Shown here piece by piece: positions 16,338 to 24,935 of a DNA stretch of 64,000 nucleotides. This DNA is from an uncultured Oscillospiraceae bacterium (GTDB lineage: Bacteria; Bacillota; Clostridia; Oscillospirales; Ruminococcaceae). Made by a program: the position numbers and the translations under genes. The notes under the pieces are model-generated. The model searched no databases. It was not told the origin of the DNA and saw only the letters and a program-made list of their open reading frames with translations. The stretch lies in contig CAJULF010000007.1 of assembly GCA_910587135.1 (NCBI GenBank), forward strand, positions 1-64,000, read 5' to 3'. The stretch's first letter is position 1, and each line of letters begins with the position of its first letter.

Positions 16338-17134
16338 TTTTTGGGGGACAGTTTTTCGGGGTGTATGCGAAATATTGTCCTCTTGTGTTAGGCGGTGTTG
16401 AGGGGGAATGCCCTTGTGAAGCGGAAGGCGGCAGATGTGGGGACAGCCGGTCTCCACACACCCGAATCAAAAAATTAAGAATTGCTTGATTTTTTGATAT
16501 GGAGGGAAAGCTCTTGTTCTCCCTCCAAATCTCCTTTAGCGCCTCGCTTACGCTAAAATGTGTGGCTCTGCCCCACACCCCGAAAGGGGCGCTGCCCCTG
16601 CACCCCGCCAAAGGGTCGCGTCCCTTTGGAATCCCGATTCCGCGCTTCGCGCGGGGGATTCAAATCGTCAAAAGCAATTTAATACAGAACAACGCAATAA
16701 TTGAGCAGTCGGAGGAGTTGAAAGCAGACATAAACTGACCGCCCACGCATGAATTTTCCGCAGCTTGTAGAAAAAGCCTAATGACAACGCAATGTCGGCG
16801 CATTAAATTTCAAAAAGTGTCGGAATTTGCGAAGCAAATTCCGACCGGTTTCCGCAATCGCGCGGAGTGAGCGAAGCGAACGGCGCGTGATTGCGGAAAT
16901 TTTGAAATTTTTTAAATAATCCGCTTTAGGGCAACCTTTATATACATGCTGACATTTGCGGAATGGCAAATGTGTACGGTTTACGCAGTCGCGCAGAGCG
17001 AAGCGGCGCGTGATTGCGGAAATTTTGAAATTTTTTTAAATAATCCGCTTTAGGTCAACATTTATATACACACCACCACAACTTGCAAGGCAAGCCGTCG
17101 TGGCGCGGAAAATTCTTTTAAATCAGGAGGATTT
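16338..17134. repeat. 800-bp non-coding region built of dispersed repeats
   Basis: No credible gene. 16560-16650 has a string of GC palindromes (GGCTCTGCCCCACACCCCG, then AGGGTCGCGTCCCTTTGG), a repeat style common in Clostridia. 16495-16530 has GGAGGGAAAGC...GTTCTCCCTCC. 16761-16946 is a full R-C copy and 16947-17070 a second, shorter R-C copy in tandem (both ending in TATATACA). The last 30 bases supply the AGGAGG site of the next gene. Confidence 0.65.
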
Positions 17135-18976
17135 ATGGAGGACAAATTTAAGAAGTTCATCGCGACAGGCGGCAAGAGCCGCGAGGAGATAAAGAGCGAT
17201 ATAGAAAAGCTGCTGCGCAAAGAGGTGGACAATGCCGTAAGATCCGCACAGGAGGAGATACGCAAAAAGATAGCGGAGGTCATCGAGGACGCGAAAAAGC
17301 ACTCGGAAAGCGTTCCTCAGCCCGAGAAGATACCTTCCCGCGAGCAGAAAGAGATTATATATTATAACGCTCCCAACCGCGGGATATCCGCGGACGAGAT
17401 AGCCTTTGCCCCCGAAGCTCCCGATTTCAATACCGACGCGGATAAGGCTATAAATGATAAAATAACCGAAATGCGCGGGCTTAATGAGATATTTTATAAC
17501 GGATATTTGCTTACTCAGTGCGCCGAAATAAGCATTGTAAAGCAGGGCGAATTTATGGCGGAGGTTACCGACGATTTCGGGCGGCGGGCTTTCTGCGGTA
17601 TATCCCGTCCGATATACGGGGCGCTCTCAAATCCGCAGCTCCGCACATATTTTACTTGGAGAACGGACGTGAGGAGAGGAGTATATCTCGAAACCGACAG
17701 AGCATACATCACGCTGTACTGCTACGAGCTGATGAACAAGATAGGTGTCATTTCCGCGGCAGACGCGTTCGGGCGGCTTCTGGCGGTGTGGGAGGGCTGC
17801 CGCGGATTTGCGGGCTGGCTGGATGATGTCATGCCGCGCTGGCTCAAGGATTATTATGCCTATAACGACCTGAGCGGGCAGTATCCCGATATCGGCTCAT
17901 GCTTTCCCGTTAAAACGGAGGGTTTCAGCAAAAGCGTTTCGGGGCTTTACTGCAAGGATTATGCGGGTAAGCTGAACTATCTTATGGAAAATTCCTCGTA
18001 TAAACTGGGCGAAAGCGTGTTTTTCAGCGACATCACAAAGCCGCTGCTGGACTGCGCGGTGGGAGCGGCGCTTGCCGCGCTGGACGCTTATTTTCTGGCG
18101 CGGGATATCTCCCTGTTCAAGCTGATTTGCGGCAGAATGAAGCGCGATTACACATGGACGCCCTTTGCGGGAGCGTATGTAAATCTTGACAGAATGGACG
18201 GTTTCAGACAGGTTCGCATCAGCCCCGTGGAGCGCTACTGCGTAAAACGCGGAGAAGCGGCTCTGGAGCTTTTCGAGCCGTCCCCCTACCGCGGATTTAT
18301 CGGATATGTGTTAAAGAGCATCGAGTCGGTGCTGCGCAGGCGGACAGGCTTTCAGCACAAAATCACGCCCAATATAAAGATGGTTTTAAACGACTTCCGC
18401 AACCGCGACAAGCTGATTGATGCGGTCAGCGCTCCCGAATTCGAGCGGGCGATAACCGACGCGGTGAATGTCTGGTGCGATAAAAACGGAATATACCCCG
18501 CCAAAAAGGCGAAGAAAAACTCCGCCGAGGAAGAACCGCGGACAGCTCCCGTCAAGGTGGATATAGATATCGGAAAGCTGTCTGCGATACGCGCGGAGTC
18601 GGAGGAAACGGCAAAGAAGCTGATAGTGGAGGAGTATACCGACAGCGAGGAAACGGTTTCCGAGATAGCGGGCAGGATAAGCGATGAGGATTTTTCGGAG
18701 AAAGTCGCGGAGTATTCCGAAACATCGGGAGCCGCAGGCGGCTGGGAGGGTCTTGCGCAGGCGCTCTCGCCGCGGCATATAAGGGTCATATCGGAACTGT
18801 TTAAGGGCGGGGCTGAGCGCTATTGCCGCGAAAACAATATTCTCCCCGAAACGGTTTACGAGGAAATAAACACATTGGCGCTGGATTGCGTCGGTGATGT
18901 GGTGATAGAGGACGGACAGATAGTTCAGGACTATGAGGAGGAATTAAGACGGATTGCGGACAATCAGGAGGTGTGA
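17135..18976 (+). CDS. TerB_N / TerB_C domain protein
   Basis: At 613 aa, it opens with a charged coiled-coil-like region (about 1-65). A TerB_N domain follows (about 170-370; YFTWRTDVRRGVYLETDRAY and YCYELMNKIG). The end is a TerB_C domain (last 80 residues; LSPRHIRVISELFKG and INTLALDCVGDVVIEDG). This architecture is known from proteins linked to tellurite-resistance-type stress and membrane-associated systems; the molecular role is unclear. No transmembrane segment is obvious. It precedes an ECF sigma factor by 3 bases, suggesting shared expression. Confidence 0.85.
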   Translation: MEDKFKKFIATGGKSREEIKSDIEKLLRKEVDNAVRSAQEEIRKKIAEVIEDAKKHSESVPQPEKIPSREQKEIIYYNAPNRGISADEIAFAPEAPDFNTDADKAINDKITEMRGLNEIFYNGYLLTQCAEISIVKQGEFMAEVTDDFGRRAFCGISRPIYGALSNPQLRTYFTWRTDVRRGVYLETDRAYITLYCYELMNKIGVISAADAFGRLLAVWEGCRGFAGWLDDVMPRWLKDYYAYNDLSGQYPDIGSCFPVKTEGFSKSVSGLYCKDYAGKLNYLMENSSYKLGESVFFSDITKPLLDCAVGAALAALDAYFLARDISLFKLICGRMKRDYTWTPFAGAYVNLDRMDGFRQVRISPVERYCVKRGEAALELFEPSPYRGFIGYVLKSIESVLRRRTGFQHKITPNIKMVLNDFRNRDKLIDAVSAPEFERAITDAVNVWCDKNGIYPAKKAKKNSAEEEPRTAPVKVDIDIGKLSAIRAESEETAKKLIVEEYTDSEETVSEIAGRISDEDFSEKVAEYSETSGAAGGWEGLAQALSPRHIRVISELFKGGAERYCRENNILPETVYEEINTLALDCVGDVVIEDGQIVQDYEEELRRIADNQEV

Positions 18977-18979
18977 GGA

Positions 18980-19531
18980 ATGATATGCGCGGCGCTGTTG
19001 ATGATTGGCAGCGATTCGGACAGGGAGCTGGTAGAATCGCTGTACGAACGCTACGAGCAAATGATGTACAATGTTGCGTTCAGCATTCTGCATAATCGTG
19101 CGGAAGCCGAGGACGCGGTACAGACATCTTTTGTGCGGATCATTGATAATCTTCAGAATATTTTTGAGAAAGGGTGTCATAATCACGCGGGCTATTTTGT
19201 AATAATAGCGAAGAACGTTGCGATAAATATGCTCAACAAGCAGAAAAAGCACCCTATGGAATCCATCGACGAGCATTATGAGCTTTCGGTGGACAGCTAT
19301 GTGGAAACGGAGCTGCTTTCGCGGCTTGGCGCGGATGAAATTTCGGAGGCGGTAAACTCGCTTTCCGAGATTGACCGCGATATAATGTATCTTAATCTTT
19401 ATGAGGAGATGCAGGCAAAGGATATTGCGGAGCTGATGGGTATGCAGCCCAACACCGTAAGCGTACATATTTATCGTGCCAGAAGAAAGCTCGCGGAAAT
19501 TCTGCGGGAAAGGGGTATGGATTATGAATGA
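18980..19531 (+). CDS. ECF-type RNA polymerase sigma factor
   Basis: Sigma-70 region 2 spans about residues 18-85 (YERYEQMMYNVAFSILHN, AEDAVQTSFVRII). Region 4 spans about 120-175 (LSEIDRDIMYLNLYEEM, DIAELMGMQPNTVSVHIYRA). No extra domains are seen. It overlaps by 8 nt the next gene, a membrane protein with a cytoplasmic N-terminus, the usual layout of a sigma/anti-sigma pair. Likely targets are the secreted proteins just downstream, but I could not show a shared promoter motif. Confidence 0.92.
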   Translation: MICAALLMIGSDSDRELVESLYERYEQMMYNVAFSILHNRAEAEDAVQTSFVRIIDNLQNIFEKGCHNHAGYFVIIAKNVAINMLNKQKKHPMESIDEHYELSVDSYVETELLSRLGADEISEAVNSLSEIDRDIMYLNLYEEMQAKDIAELMGMQPNTVSVHIYRARRKLAEILRERGMDYE

Positions 19532-20300
19532 ATTTGAGAAAACTATCGGAAATGCGCTTGCGGATAATGTGAACGAGCAGTACGGCGAGTTCTTTGACGT
19601 TGAGAGGAAGCACAGGTTTTCGTGGTCTTACAGAAGAGCGCGCAGAAAAAATATACTGTCCGCCGAAAAAACGCGCAGGGGCAGACCGATACCCGCTATG
19701 TCCCCTTTGTCCTCTTCGTTTTCCATTCCCATTATGAAAGGTGTCCCGCTGAAAAAGCGGGTCGCCGTTCTTTCAATAGCAATTATGATGGCGGTAGGGC
19801 TTGGCACGGGAGTGTGCGCTTCCATTGCCGCGGGCTTGAAAAGGGACAGTGTAACGCAGGAGGATTTCAGACTTAAGTCGGTAAGCATGGAGGGCGCAAA
19901 GAGATTTATAGAGTATGAATACTATATTCCCGAGATACCCGGGGGATATTATCTTGAACAATATTATGGGAATGAACTCGGTATAAAGTTTTTGCATACC
20001 TCTTATGACGGAAATCAACAAATAGATTTCATACAGTCCACAAAACACACGGCTATGTATTTTGACAACGAAAATTGGGACAGTATAGAAGATGTTATGG
20101 TTGGTGATAAATATGGCAAGCTTATTATTTCGGGAAGAGTTGTAGACCTTGTATGGGACAATGGGGATTATATTCTTGAGATATTCTGCACTGTTCCCGC
20201 TGAAGAGGCAATTCGACTGGCTGAATCAGTTCAGCGACGTGACACCTTCTCGGAAGGTTTTGAGTATATTAATCCGAGTAACGCAAAGCCATCGGCGTAA
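19524..20300 (+). CDS. Putative membrane anti-sigma partner with DUF4367-like domain
   Basis: 258 aa: an acidic cytoplasmic segment (MNEFEKTIGNALADNVNEQ), a basic stretch, and one membrane helix (about residues 78-102: VAVLSIAIMMAVGLGTGVCA). An extracytoplasmic domain follows, with YYIPEIPGGYYLEQYY and GRVVDLVWDNGDYILEIFC, the style of DUF4367. Start 19524 overlaps the sigma-factor end. Co-translation and topology suggest it holds or releases the sigma factor in response to an envelope signal. No zinc-binding anti-sigma motif is present. Confidence 0.75.
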   Translation: MNEFEKTIGNALADNVNEQYGEFFDVERKHRFSWSYRRARRKNILSAEKTRRGRPIPAMSPLSSSFSIPIMKGVPLKKRVAVLSIAIMMAVGLGTGVCASIAAGLKRDSVTQEDFRLKSVSMEGAKRFIEYEYYIPEIPGGYYLEQYYGNELGIKFLHTSYDGNQQIDFIQSTKHTAMYFDNENWDSIEDVMVGDKYGKLIISGRVVDLVWDNGDYILEIFCTVPAEEAIRLAESVQRRDTFSEGFEYINPSNAKPSA

Positions 20301-20454
20301 TCTCCAAAATATGCTCATGTTTTTGTTGAAGATAAACAAATTTTGCCGAAACTTTGTTAAGATTAAAAAAAAGATGTCACAATAGTGCGGATAATTGTGT
20401 TATTATTATAGCAGATGGTACATCTGCGAAAAAACAAGAAAGGAGATGGTAGAT

Positions 20455-20895
20455 ATGTTTAAACGATTTTTGTGTGCGATTACGGCGGCATTGCTTTGCC
20501 TTGCGCTCCCTGTAACGGCAAATGCCGAAGCGGTGTTGGAGGGAGTAGTTGCCGAGGAAATAACTCCAAGGTATTCTGACACGATAACTCCTAAAGCCGA
20601 TTTGGTCATTAGCGGCAGTAATGCGACCTGTTCATGCAGTGCAAACGGCACAACAGATATCAAGAGCATTTCCGTTGTAATGACGCTGGAAAAGAGCGGG
20701 CTTTTTGGTATTTATTCCGCGGTAAGCGGCGCAAAATGGACTAAAACGGCGAGCGGCAGAAGCATTTCGCTTAGCGGTTCCGTGGACAATCTTTCAAGCG
20801 GAACGTACCGTGTAAAGGCGGTTTTCACTGTAACAATGAAAGACGGCAGTACCGAAACCATCACAGAGTACAGTGCTACTGAGAAGGCGGGATAA
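20455..20895 (+). CDS. Small secreted protein (146 aa)
   Basis: A clear Sec signal peptide (FKRFLCAITAALLCLALPVTANAEA, cleaved near residue 23-25) is followed by a beta-rich 120-residue domain with the pattern ADLVISGSNATCSCSANG, ISVVMTLEKSG and GTYRVKAVFTV. The function is unknown; similar domains occur on Clostridia surface proteins. AGGAGAT precedes the start. It follows the sigma/anti-sigma pair. Confidence 0.75.
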   Translation: MFKRFLCAITAALLCLALPVTANAEAVLEGVVAEEITPRYSDTITPKADLVISGSNATCSCSANGTTDIKSISVVMTLEKSGLFGIYSAVSGAKWTKTASGRSISLSGSVDNLSSGTYRVKAVFTVTMKDGSTETITEYSATEKAG

Positions 20896-20994
20896 ACTAT
20901 CCCCAAACCGCAGTTTGTGAGCGTTTTCTTCATTAAATAAGTTTGAAAGTCAAATCAAGCTGCAAAAATCTGACAGCTTAATTTTTAGCTTGCT

Positions 20995-21142
20995 CACAAA
21001 TGCGGGAAATCAAATTTGTGTAGAACAGAAAACATAACGGAAACTCCGTGGAGCGGATTCCACGACGGAACAGGTGGGGTCGAACGCCCCGAACAACACA
21101 GGGCTTTGTGCTCTGGCGATTTTCCGTAAGGAGGAAAATATT
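20995..21142 (+). ncRNA. Structured 5' leader, copy 1
   Basis: About 150 bases nearly identical to 24789-24935. Stems visible: CACAAAT/ATTTGTG (20995 onward), ACGGA/TCCGT, GTGGA/TCCAC, GGTG/CGCC, and ATTTTCC/GGAAAAT around the ribosome site AAGGAGG. ACGGAA occurs twice and either copy could pair with TTCCGT just before the ribosome site, giving alternative folds. The GGTG/CGCC stem is GGCG/CGCC in the other copy (pairing kept). I do not recognise a known riboswitch. Confidence 0.6.
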
Positions 21143-22234
21143 ATGAAAAAAACTTTTAAAAGAACAATGGGAATGGCAATGGCGGCAGTTATGTCCGTTA
21201 CAATGGCAGGAGTTATGCCAGCGGCGGCGGAAGTGGAATATCAGTTTGATGATTATCTTGAAAGCTATTTTGAAACATCATTGCCTGACTGGTTACTTGA
21301 AAATGGGTATTCCGCTGATGAGGAATATTATGTAAGCTATCCTGTTGGATATGGCGACTATTCTTCGGGAGAAACTGAGGGAGTATATATTTTCATCTTT
21401 GAAAACGACAGTATCATCGGCAAATTGAGAACATACACATATGATGGAAACGATTATGTTGTTTTCGACCAAAGCATTCCCGAGGAAGTACAGGCTATGT
21501 ATGACAATGGTGAGGATATTGCGATAACGGCAGATGGAGACTATACGTTTGTGGTATCCGAAACCGACAGCGTGGCACTTGACGTTGATGACTGCGTTAA
21601 AATGGATAAGCCCGTGGAGCTCGCGGCAAAAATCGACAAGGCAAAAGAGGTTTTTGTTGCAGACCCCATTCAGGCGTATTCGGCTTCATTGGGTAACTAT
21701 ACCATTAAGGGAATTGAATTTAAACAAAATGTGCAGGTAACCAACGAATATGTAACCAATGAGTTTGTTTTGTGTTGGGAAGCTTGCCTTGCCATGAAAG
21801 TCAATTACCTTAAAGGTACAAATTTAGATGCAATGGATGTATACAAGGCAATAGGGTGTCCCGACCCGCATGACGGCAGTGTAATCAATAATCAAAAATA
21901 TATTGATACCTATGCGATGTATGGTGTAACAATTGATTGCTATAACAAGACCATTCCGACAAGCACGCTTCTTGATGAACTTCGCAGCAATAACCCCGTC
22001 GACTTAAGTGTTGATGATTTAAATAATAAAAATTTATCTCACGCTATTCTTTTAAAAGGTATACACGTTTATGATACCCACACTGATTTCTACATTTTGG
22101 ATCCGGACTATACATCTCATTATGGTGAGGCTACGGTGACTGTAAAAGGTCTGCCCAATACAACGCATGAAAATTTTGTGTATAATACGGCATATAAAAA
22201 TCATTCATATAAGTGGAAGAAAACTCGATATTGA
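21143..22234 (+). CDS. Secreted papain-like cysteine protease, type 1
   Basis: 363 aa. The signal peptide (about residues 1-29, cut after MPAAA) is identical to that of the protein at 24936. A 170-residue propeptide-like acidic region follows. The protease-like domain shows Cys211 in FVLCWEAC, His300 in LSHAILLKGI and Asp320 in FYILDPDY, the Cys-His-Asp order of papain/C39-like folds. It has no transport or sortase signal, so it should be released. The substrate is unknown. It is preceded by the structured leader and followed by an intrinsic terminator. Confidence 0.75.
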   Translation: MKKTFKRTMGMAMAAVMSVTMAGVMPAAAEVEYQFDDYLESYFETSLPDWLLENGYSADEEYYVSYPVGYGDYSSGETEGVYIFIFENDSIIGKLRTYTYDGNDYVVFDQSIPEEVQAMYDNGEDIAITADGDYTFVVSETDSVALDVDDCVKMDKPVELAAKIDKAKEVFVADPIQAYSASLGNYTIKGIEFKQNVQVTNEYVTNEFVLCWEACLAMKVNYLKGTNLDAMDVYKAIGCPDPHDGSVINNQKYIDTYAMYGVTIDCYNKTIPTSTLLDELRSNNPVDLSVDDLNNKNLSHAILLKGIHVYDTHTDFYILDPDYTSHYGEATVTVKGLPNTTHENFVYNTAYKNHSYKWKKTRY

Positions 22235-22282
22235 TATGTTTTGAAGTTAAATAATCTTATTGGCTATAGCTTATAATTTCAT

Positions 22283-22322
22283 TCCCGACTCTTGCCTTTA
22301 TGAGCGGGGTCGGGATTTTTTT
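22283..22322 (+). terminator. Terminator after protease 1
   Basis: TCCCGAC / GTCGGGA stem (22283-22289 / 22309-22315) followed by TTTTTTT, 50 bases after the stop of the protease gene. Confidence 0.85.
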
Positions 22323-22343
22323 GAAGCATGAGGAGGTTAGCGA

Positions 22344-23708
22344 ATGAACAAAAAACTTGCAATTGTAAGTTTGTTGCTTGTCCTGCTGCTCACAGGCTGC
22401 ACAGATGATCAAAAAACGTTTTTGAATAATGTTTCGGACAATGCTTTTCAAACAAAAGAAACGAGCAAAGAAGTTAATGCTTCAACCGAAGAATTAGCAA
22501 CAGAAACAGAGGATAACTCCGTTCTCATCTCACCGTATCCCTCGCTGATGTATAACGGTACGATTTATGTCTATCTTGTTTACAGCGCCCAGACGGAACT
22601 TGACGGAAGATATTGCGAAGTAGATGGAGGTGAGGACGCGTTTGTTGACGCAGAGCGCATGAGAAACGAGTGCGATTATATAGGTGAAAGCATACCGAAC
22701 CCCGACAATTACGCAAGACCCGATCAAGAGCTTGAAGTAACATGCTCCGATGAGGTATATGAACTGTATAAAATCGACGAAAATCAAGTGCTGTTGTATT
22801 CTACACGGGATTTGGATATACCGGAAAGCTGGCAGAGCATAGCGGCTGTTTATCCAGGGACTTTCCGCAGACATTATATTCTTATCAGAAACGATAAATA
22901 TGATGAGCTTTCCGGTGATTTGCAAGCACAATATTACCGCCTTAATGAACGCTTTCCCAACACTAAGTCCGAGAGCCGAACAAGTGCGGTTATCGAAGAG
23001 GCGAAGCCGGAAACCTCATCGCTCTTCACCAACTATGTTCTTGATGGAGCGGAAAATCTTTCCATAAATGGAGAAGTGCTTGATTCTGCGGAACTTGCGG
23101 AATTTGAGTATGATGTTCTCAGGCTTGAAGATTATAAACCCGAGCTAAGCAAATTTCTTAGTGTGTCGGGTTTGACCGAAATAGCGGAGCAGTGTGCTCG
23201 CGGATATACACTTTTAAGGTTTTTCAGTACTGAAAATTTAAGCAGTGGGATTTTGGATGAGCAGTCGTTGGAAACACTTTCGCAGCTTAACATTGCGGCA
23301 CGTTCGCCAAACCGTTTCTATGCCTCGGGAATATCGTATGACAGCTTTATAAACTCCTACCTTGACGTATTCACTGTTGATGCCGCAGAGCGTGTGTTTT
23401 CAAGATTTCCGAATTTCTGCTCATATAAAGAACAACTGTGGTTTGCCGACTGCGCAATGACAGGAAACGTTGGCGATGTCCATGAGGAATATGAACTGAT
23501 AACGAATTCCGACAGCGAGATTCTGTTAAGATGTACGGTGTACTCCGTAGAGGTCGGAGAGCCGCCGGAATACGATCCCGATAAACGCGACATCTATAAA
23601 ACCTATATGCTTGATTACAAATTTGTTAAGACAGCCGATGGGTGGCGGGCTGATGAGTTCCCGATTTACAGCCGAGATTTGGACGGAGTCTTTCCCGAAC
23701 AGGGGTAG
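22344..23708 (+). CDS. Lipoprotein with IseA-like C-terminal domain
   Basis: Signal peptide with lipobox LLLTGC (Cys19) for lipid anchoring, a Thr/Glu-rich linker, a middle domain (about 55-200), then a C-terminal region YDSFINSYLDVFTVDAAERV to KEQLWFADCAMTGN. That region resembles IseA, the Bacillus inhibitor of NlpC/P60 DL-endopeptidases. The 454 aa are longer than IseA itself. The related lipoprotein 23799-24647 shares this C-terminal pattern. A role in controlling cell-wall or secreted peptidases is inferred from that resemblance only. Confidence 0.7.
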   Translation: MNKKLAIVSLLLVLLLTGCTDDQKTFLNNVSDNAFQTKETSKEVNASTEELATETEDNSVLISPYPSLMYNGTIYVYLVYSAQTELDGRYCEVDGGEDAFVDAERMRNECDYIGESIPNPDNYARPDQELEVTCSDEVYELYKIDENQVLLYSTRDLDIPESWQSIAAVYPGTFRRHYILIRNDKYDELSGDLQAQYYRLNERFPNTKSESRTSAVIEEAKPETSSLFTNYVLDGAENLSINGEVLDSAELAEFEYDVLRLEDYKPELSKFLSVSGLTEIAEQCARGYTLLRFFSTENLSSGILDEQSLETLSQLNIAARSPNRFYASGISYDSFINSYLDVFTVDAAERVFSRFPNFCSYKEQLWFADCAMTGNVGDVHEEYELITNSDSEILLRCTVYSVEVGEPPEYDPDKRDIYKTYMLDYKFVKTADGWRADEFPIYSRDLDGVFPEQG

Positions 23709-23798
23709 TTGCCAATTTTAAGTGCACAAGTGGAAAAAGGCTTTGAACAGCAACAATTTATGTCGGCATCATTTTACAATAACTTTAAGGAGATTCTT

Positions 23799-24647
23799 AT
23801 GAAGTGCGTATTAAAAATTATTGCAGTGCTTTCCCTGTCTTTTTCCGTTTGCGCCTGTAAAGGAAACCCCAACGACAATTATTTGTCTGACGATGTTCGG
23901 CAGACATCGGAGAACATCACTGCTGAAATTGACAGCGATGTTATTGTTAGTGATGCGGATAAAATCGAGTTTTATGGTGAGACAGCCTTTGACAAATCAG
24001 CATTGGGCAGCTTTGTGTATGACAGTGTGGTGGAAAACATGAAAATCCGCTCAGAGTACAACGGTTTAAATATTCTTTCAGCCGAAAATGCGGAGATTTA
24101 TGACTTATATCTCCGTTCGCTTGCGCTAAGGGAGATTGTGTTCAGCCACGGAGAGGAATTTCCTGTCGAAAATTTCGGTGAGGACTTTTTATCTTTTGAC
24201 AGTCTTCCGCAGATATTGGTTAATGATTCATGTTATTGTTGCTCGATGGTCACCTATGACAGCTTCTATAATGCTCTAACAGAGGTGTTTACAAAAGAAG
24301 CAGTTGATAAAATGCTGGAAATGGAAAACCGCTCACTATATGAATACAATGGAGCGCTGTGGATAACTGTCGGAACAAAATACATTGACACAAAAACCAT
24401 ACATGAGGATTACTCTATAGAGAAAAAAACCGATTCGGCTTTTGATATAGCTATAACCGCATATCTTGTTGAGGATGCGCGCGATGAGGAGTTTGAATAT
24501 GCTAATGCAGATGCATACAAAAAGCAAATATTCCATTACACTATACTTAAAACAGAGAACGGTTGGAGAGTTAACGACTTTCCGGTTTACAGATTTTATG
24601 ACGGTGATATGCGTAGGATACAAATAGCAGATTTATACGCAATATAA
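23799..24647 (+). CDS. Lipoprotein with IseA-like C-terminal domain (paralogue)
   Basis: 282 aa. Lipobox SVCAC places the lipidated Cys at 20. The C-terminal part TYDSFYNALTEVFTKEAVDK to YEYNGALWITVGTKY matches the pattern of the preceding lipoprotein, including a final WRVNDFPVYR (WRADEFPIYS there). The middle region is shorter. I start it at 23799 after TAAGGAG; an upstream in-frame extension at 23709 has no ribosome site. Likely co-transcribed with 22344. Confidence 0.7.
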   Translation: MKCVLKIIAVLSLSFSVCACKGNPNDNYLSDDVRQTSENITAEIDSDVIVSDADKIEFYGETAFDKSALGSFVYDSVVENMKIRSEYNGLNILSAENAEIYDLYLRSLALREIVFSHGEEFPVENFGEDFLSFDSLPQILVNDSCYCCSMVTYDSFYNALTEVFTKEAVDKMLEMENRSLYEYNGALWITVGTKYIDTKTIHEDYSIEKKTDSAFDIAITAYLVEDARDEEFEYANADAYKKQIFHYTILKTENGWRVNDFPVYRFYDGDMRRIQIADLYAI

Positions 24648-24788
24648 CAATTCTAAAATATTATCACTAAATCCATCAATTATCTTACAACACAAACAAA
24701 ATTTATGTATAGATGGGAATTTCAAAATGAAAAAGCATTAATCACAACAACATTTTTATCAACGATCCTCCTTAATTTTCAGTTTGTT

Positions 24789-24935
24789 CACAAATGCGGG
24801 AAATCAAATTTGTGTAGAACAGAAAACATAACGGAAATTCCGTGGAGCGGATTCCACGACGGAACAGGCGGGGCAAACGCCCCTAACAACACAGGGCTTT
24901 GTGCTCTGGCGATTTTCCGTAAGGAGGAAAATATT
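24789..24935 (+). ncRNA. Structured 5' leader, copy 2
   Basis: Near-identical to 20995-21142. I count a T for C in the small ACGGA hairpin and a cluster of changes in the GGCG/CGCC hairpin loop (CAAACG instead of TCGAACG). Homology begins a little upstream (CTTAATTTT at 24771) and continues without change through the ribosome site and the first 30 codons of the gene, then ends abruptly. Confidence 0.6.

Noticed and set aside
16231..16611. Minus-strand ORFs of 126 and 68 codons downstream of the Abi gene
   Set aside because: They run through GC palindromes and repeats with no start signal or protein-like pattern.
20995..21142. Assignment of the protease leader to a c-di-GMP, ZTP or cobalamin riboswitch
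   Set aside because: Short stretches such as CACAGGGC or GAACAGGTGG recall known motifs, but the remaining conserved nucleotides of those classes are missing.
24705..24935. Upstream extension of the second protease ORF by 77 codons
   Set aside because: It covers the leader RNA; the ribosome site and signal peptide fix the start at 24936.
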